DNA of 60,521 bases, from assembly GCA_946616285.1 (NCBI GenBank), contig CAMOIT010000002.1:1-60521 (forward strand), written 5' to 3'. The notes beneath the pieces were generated by a model. The model had not been told where the DNA came from and made no database searches. It saw nothing but the letters and a program-made list of their open reading frames with translations. Shown here piece by piece: positions 58,941-60,521 of the stretch. The position numbers and the translations under genes are program-made. The DNA is from an uncultured Bacteroidales bacterium. Lineage in GTDB: Bacteria > Bacteroidota > Bacteroidia > Bacteroidales > UBA932. How positions within the stretch are numbered: the stretch's first letter is position 1; each line of letters opens with the position of its first letter.

Positions 58941-60521
58941 ATGCTTAAAAGTAAATCCCTATATACCCTTGCGGGAGCCCTGCTGGCAGCAGGCGTCCTC
59001 CTCGCCGGATGCGCCAAGGAGAAGGGCGGCACAGAGCCTGCGGCTCGCAGTGCCATCACCATCGAGGCGGCCATCGGCACGCCCACCAAGGTGACCTACA
59101 ACGGCGACGCCGCCAGCTTTGCCGCCGGCGACCAGGTCTCCCTGTACGCCTGGATGGGATCGGCAACGGAAATCCCCGCCAAGAAAGTGGTTAACGGCGT
59201 TGTGAACACCTTCAACGGCACCGCCTGGACCCCCGCCACCCAGATGCTCTGGAGCCCCGTCAAGGAAAACCACTACTTCCTGGGCGTGTATCCCGCCAAG
59301 AACATCACCAACTTTACGGCCGATGCCTACACCCTGGGTGCAGACCTCATGATTGCCACCGAGCTTAATGGCATTCCCTTCCAGGAAAACGCCGCGCCCG
59401 TGGCCCTCACCTTTACCCACGCCATGGCCCGGCTGGATGTGAACCTCAAGTTCCGTAACCAGTGGGCCGAGCTTCCCACCGTGACCTCCGTGGCCGCTAC
59501 GGCCAAGAACCAGTTCGCGGTGAACTACCTCACCAAGGCGGTTACGGCAAGCGGTACGGCGGTCCAGGTGCCTGTCCAGGCCCTCGCCACTGCAGCCAGC
59601 GGCCACGACAAGAGCTTCAGCGGCATGCAGGTGCCCCAGGACGGTGTTACAACCGTAACGGTGGTTATTGGCGGCCAGTCCTTCATCTTCACCGCAGCAG
59701 AGCCCATCGCCCTGGAAAGCGGAAAGATTACCACCCTGAACCTCTTTGTGGGTAAGGACAAGATTGAGCTGGGCTCGGTGAGCGTCGCGCCCTGGATTGA
59801 GAACACCCCCATCGCAGGCGGCGAGGCCCTGATCCCCGTCACGGGCATCAGTTTCAAGGAGGGAACCTCCGCCGCGGTGGAGATTGACCAAACCTACCAG
59901 CTCACGCCCGTGTTCGCTCCCCAGGGGGCAACGGATGTCAACTGCACCTGGAAGTCCCTGAACACCAGTGTGGCTACGGTTGATGAGATGGGCCTCATTA
60001 CGGCCAAGGCCCGTGGCGAGGCGGTTATCGAGTGCAGCTGCTCCGGAAAATCGGCCCAGTTTACCCTCACGGTCAACGGACTTGCCCCTGTCTATACGGC
60101 CTCTACGGCTAAAACCGGCCTGGTGTACAACGGCACGAATCTGGCCCTGCTCAATGCCGGTAGCGTTACCTCAGAGGGCCCGGTGATGCAGTATTCCCTG
60201 AACCAGACGGACTGGAGCACCACCATCCCTACGGGCAAGAATGCCGGTAGCTACGATGTGTACTGGCGCCTCCAGGCGGGCGGCAATTATGAGGGCGTGG
60301 CTTCCACCAAGATTGTGGCTTCCATCGCCAAGAAGGCCCCCAGCTTGAGCGTGAACCCCACCAGTGTCTCCTTTGGCAGCACAGACAATGTGGATGCTAC
60401 CAAGCAGGTCACCATCACCTACGACGGCGACGGCGCTTTGTCTGCTTCGTCCAGCGCCACTGGCAAGGTGACGGCATCCGTCAATAATAAGACCATCACC
60501 CTTACCCGTAAGAGTGTGGAC
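58941..60521 (+). CDS. Fimbrillin-like adhesin with Big2 and MBG-type repeats (3' end outside window)
   Basis: Open from the ATG at 58941 to the window edge, 527 codons seen. Lipobox Cys24 ('LLAGCAKE'). Fimbrillin-type part about 35-280 ('VSLYAWMGSATEIP', 'HYFLGVYPAKNITNFTADAYTL', 'FTHAMARLDVNLKFRNQW', 'GKDKIELGSVSVAPW'). A bacterial Ig-like group 2 domain lies at about 295-380 ('VTGISFKEGTSAAVEIDQTYQL', two blocks, and 'TWKSLNTSVATVDEMGLITAKARGEAV'). An MBG-like module with 'VYNGTNLALLNAGSV' and a further Ig-like start ('LSVNPTSVSFGSTDN') follow. A paralogue in plan of the preceding adhesin. Confidence 0.78.
   Translation, partial: MLKSKSLYTLAGALLAAGVLLAGCAKEKGGTEPAARSAITIEAAIGTPTKVTYNGDAASFAAGDQVSLYAWMGSATEIPAKKVVNGVVNTFNGTAWTPATQMLWSPVKENHYFLGVYPAKNITNFTADAYTLGADLMIATELNGIPFQENAAPVALTFTHAMARLDVNLKFRNQWAELPTVTSVAATAKNQFAVNYLTKAVTASGTAVQVPVQALATAASGHDKSFSGMQVPQDGVTTVTVVIGGQSFIFTAAEPIALESGKITTLNLFVGKDKIELGSVSVAPWIENTPIAGGEALIPVTGISFKEGTSAAVEIDQTYQLTPVFAPQGATDVNCTWKSLNTSVATVDEMGLITAKARGEAVIECSCSGKSAQFTLTVNGLAPVYTASTAKTGLVYNGTNLALLNAGSVTSEGPVMQYSLNQTDWSTTIPTGKNAGSYDVYWRLQAGGNYEGVASTKIVASIAKKAPSLSVNPTSVSFGSTDNVDATKQVTITYDGDGALSASSSATGKVTASVNNKTITLTRKSVD

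Overview
The window looks like a chromosomal piece of a gut- or rumen-type Bacteroidales bacterium of moderate to high GC. The evidence is the repeated Bacteroidetes promoter signature (TTTG, about 19 bases, TAnnTTTG) and the family content: BACON and DUF4988 lipoproteins, DUF4837, a GH97 remnant, a TonB-dependent receptor, fimbrillins of the Mfa/Fim type, and a fused OlsF-like lipid acyltransferase. No phage, plasmid or CRISPR module is visible. All family calls come from reading motifs by eye, not from database searches.

Layout. 1-2220: the 3' end of a DUF4143 ATPase gene abuts a wrecked metallophosphoesterase gene, which follows an intact GH63-type glycosidase. 2393-9356: a rhamnose operon of unusual make-up (glycerol-1-phosphate dehydrogenase, organophosphate antiporter-type transporter, rhaA, rhaB, rhaD) ending in a GH97 pseudogene. 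9402-19304: a structured repeat block, then a tight six-gene run (GH3, OlsF-like enzyme, an unknown membrane-anchored protein, acyl-CoA ligase, dCMP deaminase, S41 protease). 19300-25468: a DUF4988/BACON lipoprotein, dnaX, lptB and a TMEM43 homologue. 25465-28068 (minus): an acyl-CoA ligase and a stand-alone acyltransferase-fold protein. 28178-32029: a TonB receptor with a periplasmic HMA protein, a small lipoprotein, and a zinc-ribbon/PNPOx protein.

32035-32872 is the most disturbed stretch. A chloramphenicol acetyltransferase gene is cut after about 22 codons by a 370-base element with perfect 15-base terminal inverted repeats. That element carries seven copies of a GGACC/GGTCC palindrome at regular spacing. 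Behind it lie dispersed repeats and a tRNA-Leu gene. 32878-38241 (minus) is a four-gene operon (ruvX, def, asmA-like, prmA). 38267-42594 is M23 peptidase, dxr, rseP and DUF4837. 42595-46769 holds a collagen-like DUF4988 lipoprotein and an M6 protease. 46805-47331 holds tRNA-Glu, rpsT and tRNA-Pro. 47345-50219 (minus) holds two small membrane proteins, a serpin lipoprotein and a basic secreted protein.

50423-60521 is a probable type V (Bacteroidetes) pilus locus. A membrane-embedded AraC-family regulator is followed by a direct-repeat/hairpin/promoter control region. Then come an outer-membrane barrel, an anchor-like lipoprotein, three near-duplicate fimbrillins and two large fimbrillin-like adhesins with Ig/MBG-type repeats, the last cut by the window edge.

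The best candidates for something undescribed are the palindrome-array element at 32103-32472, the fimbrial locus with its control region, the rhamnose/glycerol-1-phosphate operon, and the REP-like repeats that have become in-frame protein insertions in rhaB and dnaX.
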